Positions 23,366 to 24,777 of a stretch of 24,777 nt of DNA are shown one piece after another (position 1 is the stretch's first letter; every line of letters starts with the position of its first letter). The DNA lies in contig DHWF01000044.1 in the NCBI GenBank assembly GCA_002413045.1, forward strand, positions 115,774 to 140,550, given 5' to 3'. The stretch comes from Chloroflexi bacterium UBA5189 (GTDB lineage: Bacteria; Chloroflexota; Limnocylindria; Limnocylindrales; CSP1-4). Position numbers and translations under genes: made by a program. The notes under the pieces are model-generated. The model saw only the letters and a list, made by a program, of their open reading frames with translations, did not search any database and was not told the origin of the DNA.

Positions 23366-23857
23366 GTGACCTCGACGGCTGACGACCTGGCGGGACGATT
23401 CGCAACCGAGCACGCGGCCTGGAAGGAGCTCCTGGCGAAGGTCCCGAGGGACCGCATGGACGAGTCCGGAGCGATGGGCTCGTGGACGTTCACGGAGATG
23501 GTCAGCCACCTTGCTGCCTGGCGTCGGCGGGCGATCATGCGGCTCGAAGCGGCCGTTCGCGGCGAACTGCGACCCTCCAACCCATGGCCGGACGGCATGG
23601 ACGACGACGCGATCAACGACTGGTTCCGCGAGCAGGACGAAGGCCGCTCGGCCGACGACCTCCTCGCCGAGTACGACGCGTCATTCGCGCGCATGGCGGC
23701 CGCCGTGGCCGCCCTGCCGCCCAGCGCGAACCCGGTCGAGTCCGACACGCCGGGCTACTACCACTGGAACGACGCCAATGGATCGCTCGAGAGCGATTTC
23801 TTCGGCCACATGCGGGGCCACGTCGACGACGCCGAGAGGTGGCTCGCCGGGCGGTGA
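23366..23857 (+). CDS. DinB/ClbS-like metal-binding four-helix protein
   Basis: A 163-aa protein with the DinB/maleylpyruvate isomerase N-terminal fold. The first metal-ligand histidine is H48 in TFTEMVSHLAAWRRR; the second pair is H148 and H152 in FGHMRGHVDDAE, together a typical DinB triad. The SHLAAW wording is closest to the ClbS/DfsB or DinB_2 subgroups. Members bind Zn or Ni and include thiol-dependent transferases; the activity here is unknown. GTG 23366 has the SD GGAGGAG (23354-23360) 5 nt upstream. Its TGA is only 4 nt from the end of the converging hydrolase gene. Confidence 0.85.
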   Translation: MTSTADDLAGRFATEHAAWKELLAKVPRDRMDESGAMGSWTFTEMVSHLAAWRRRAIMRLEAAVRGELRPSNPWPDGMDDDAINDWFREQDEGRSADDLLAEYDASFARMAAAVAALPPSANPVESDTPGYYHWNDANGSLESDFFGHMRGHVDDAERWLAGR

Positions 23858-23861
23858 CCTC

Positions 23862-24722
23862 CTAGCCGCCCGGCGTCTGGCCGAGGGCCGTCGCGACGGC
23901 ATCCACGAACGCCGGCGGGTTGTCGCGCATCATCATGTGCCCGGCGTTCGGAATCGTGATCACCTGGATCCCGGCCGCCCGCAGGCCGCCGGCGTCGAGC
24001 AACGGCTCGCCACGGTCGCCGTGGATGAACGTCCGCGGCATGTCGAGCGACACGAACATCTCCCGCATCGTCGGCGTCGTGCCGGTCGTCAGTCCGACCG
24101 CGCTGCGGTGGACCGCGACCGGACTGCACATGCGGAGGGTCTTCGCCCAGTCCGGATTCTGATCGAGGTAGCGCTGGTAGCCGGCGTCGACGAACTCGGC
24201 CTCTGACTGCAGGCGCATCGCCTGGCTGGCGCGCCCGTTCGCCGAGGCGGGTAGCGGATCCAGGTTTGCCTCCGAGATGACGAGGCGTCCCACCAGCCCC
24301 GGGTAGCGATACGCGACGACGATCGAGATGTCGGCGCCGAGGCTATGGCCGATGAGGTCGATGCCGTCCACGGCTGTGGCGGCGCACACCGCCGCGACGG
24401 CAGCGGCATGGGCCTCGAGGCTGTACGAGAAGTCGTCCGGCCGGTCGCTGGCGCCGTGGCCCGGCAGGTCGACGAGGATCGAACGGTGCCCTTCGAGGGC
24501 CGGGTCGTCGGCCACGGCTCCGAGGATTGCCTCGCCGTTGCCGCCAAGCCCGTGCACGAAGACCCGTGCTGGCGGGCCACCGGCTCGCTCCGTCCATCGG
24601 ATCTGCGACCCGTGGGCGTCGAAGGCCGTCCCGTGCACCTCGTGCATCGGGCCGCTCAGCCGCGCTGGCTGGAAGGTGTCGTAGTGGGCGATGTCGGGAG
24701 TCGGCTCGGGATCGGTCGGCAT
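23862..24722 (-). CDS. Alpha/beta hydrolase
   Basis: A 286-aa alpha/beta hydrolase read leftward. The oxyanion strand is VFVHGLGGNGEA, then LVDLPGHGASDRPDDFSYSL, the nucleophile S127 in IGHSLGAD, an acid in FIHGDRGEPLLD and the catalytic H262 in IPNAGHMMMRDNP. Family fit is to general esterases and haloperoxidase-like hydrolases; the substrate is unknown. I use ATG 24722: the frame stays open into the contig end, but the extra residues beginning MYKRQ are translated from the sequencing adapter. A TACCAT box 7 nt upstream of this ATG supports the choice. Confidence 0.9.
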   Translation of the reverse strand: MPTDPEPTPDIAHYDTFQPARLSGPMHEVHGTAFDAHGSQIRWTERAGGPPARVFVHGLGGNGEAILGAVADDPALEGHRSILVDLPGHGASDRPDDFSYSLEAHAAAVAAVCAATAVDGIDLIGHSLGADISIVVAYRYPGLVGRLVISEANLDPLPASANGRASQAMRLQSEAEFVDAGYQRYLDQNPDWAKTLRMCSPVAVHRSAVGLTTGTTPTMREMFVSLDMPRTFIHGDRGEPLLDAGGLRAAGIQVITIPNAGHMMMRDNPPAFVDAVATALGQTPGG

Positions 24723-24729
24723 CGTCCCG

Positions 24730-24735
24730 ATGGTA
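24730..24735 (-). promoter_or_regulatory. -10-like hexamer of a putative leaderless promoter (alpha/beta hydrolase)
   Basis: Read on the minus strand: TACCAT, 7 nt, ATG 24722; no SD. A -35 cannot be judged reliably because the genomic sequence ends at 24758. Confidence 0.45.
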
Positions 24736-24758
24736 GGGCGACGGGAACGGGCTAGGCC

Positions 24759-24777
24759 CTGTCTCTTATACACATCT
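24759..24777. other. Nextera/Tn5 mosaic-end adapter (sequencing artefact)
   Basis: CTGTCTCTTATACACATCT is the 19-bp Tn5 mosaic end present in Nextera reads. It fills the last bases of the window exactly, so this is untrimmed adapter and not genomic DNA. Confidence 0.97.

Noticed and set aside
24723..24773. N-terminal extension of the alpha/beta hydrolase beginning MYKRQ
   Set aside because: Its first residues come from the sequencing adapter.
1..24777. tRNA, rRNA, CRISPR, IS element, prophage or attachment site
   Set aside because: Nothing seen on either strand: no cloverleaf, regularly spaced repeats, transposase or integrase motif.

Overview
This is a GC-rich bacterial chromosome fragment with dense, mostly plus-strand genes, frequent GTG starts and 1-4 nt start/stop overlaps. 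The housekeeping order (pnp - asd - type-4 uracil-DNA glycosylase - RNase J - FtsK - RodZ-like HTH protein - CinA-C) and the accessory set (ECF42-type sigma factor with DGPF proteins, BNR-repeat protein with a MoaD-like protein, DUF2461) suggest a high-GC Chloroflexota lineage (Limnocylindria/Ellin6529-like). An actinobacterial relative cannot be excluded by eye. No rRNA, tRNA, CRISPR, IS element or prophage is visible. The last 19 bases are a Nextera/Tn5 adapter, so the window is the end of a (meta)genome contig.

Layout. (1) 1-9882, core block: 3' end of pnp with a strong terminator hairpin, a ~400 nt non-coding stretch, then an uninterrupted run asd, udg, rnj, ftsK, RodZ-like, pncC/cinA-C and a MurC/Mpl-type ligase, joined by overlaps or gaps of 0-10 nt. 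It covers lysine/threonine precursor synthesis, base excision, RNA turnover, chromosome segregation, cell shape, NMN salvage and wall-precursor ligation. (2) 9883-12889: yajQ, an overlooked 33-codon one-helix membrane microprotein, a ThDP-dependent enzyme with an acidic N-terminal tail, and a J-domain protein, again with overlapping starts. (3) 12886-17079: short units in both directions: a small basic-tailed protein (-), a two-domain GNAT protein (+), OsmC (+), a three-gene minus-strand unit (BNR protein, MoaD-like, four-helix membrane protein), and a VOC protein (+). (4) 17080-19294: two DGPF (YCII-type) proteins and an ECF42-like sigma factor, preceded by a sequence matching the recalled ECF42 promoter. 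(5) 19295-24758: DUF2461, a broken winged-helix (HTH_42/AlkZ-like) gene carrying a frameshift and a stop, an S33 peptidase/hydrolase, two small membrane proteins, a DinB-like protein and an alpha/beta hydrolase.

The most interesting signals are regulatory. Six genes that begin transcription units have a -10-like hexamer ending 6 nt (five cases) or 7 nt (one case) before the start codon and no Shine-Dalgarno sequence, as expected of leaderless mRNAs. Operon-internal genes and some other first genes use SD sequences or translational coupling. Two convergent gene pairs share one palindromic CTAG that supplies TAG to both strands. The sigma-factor operon appears to carry its own ECF promoter.
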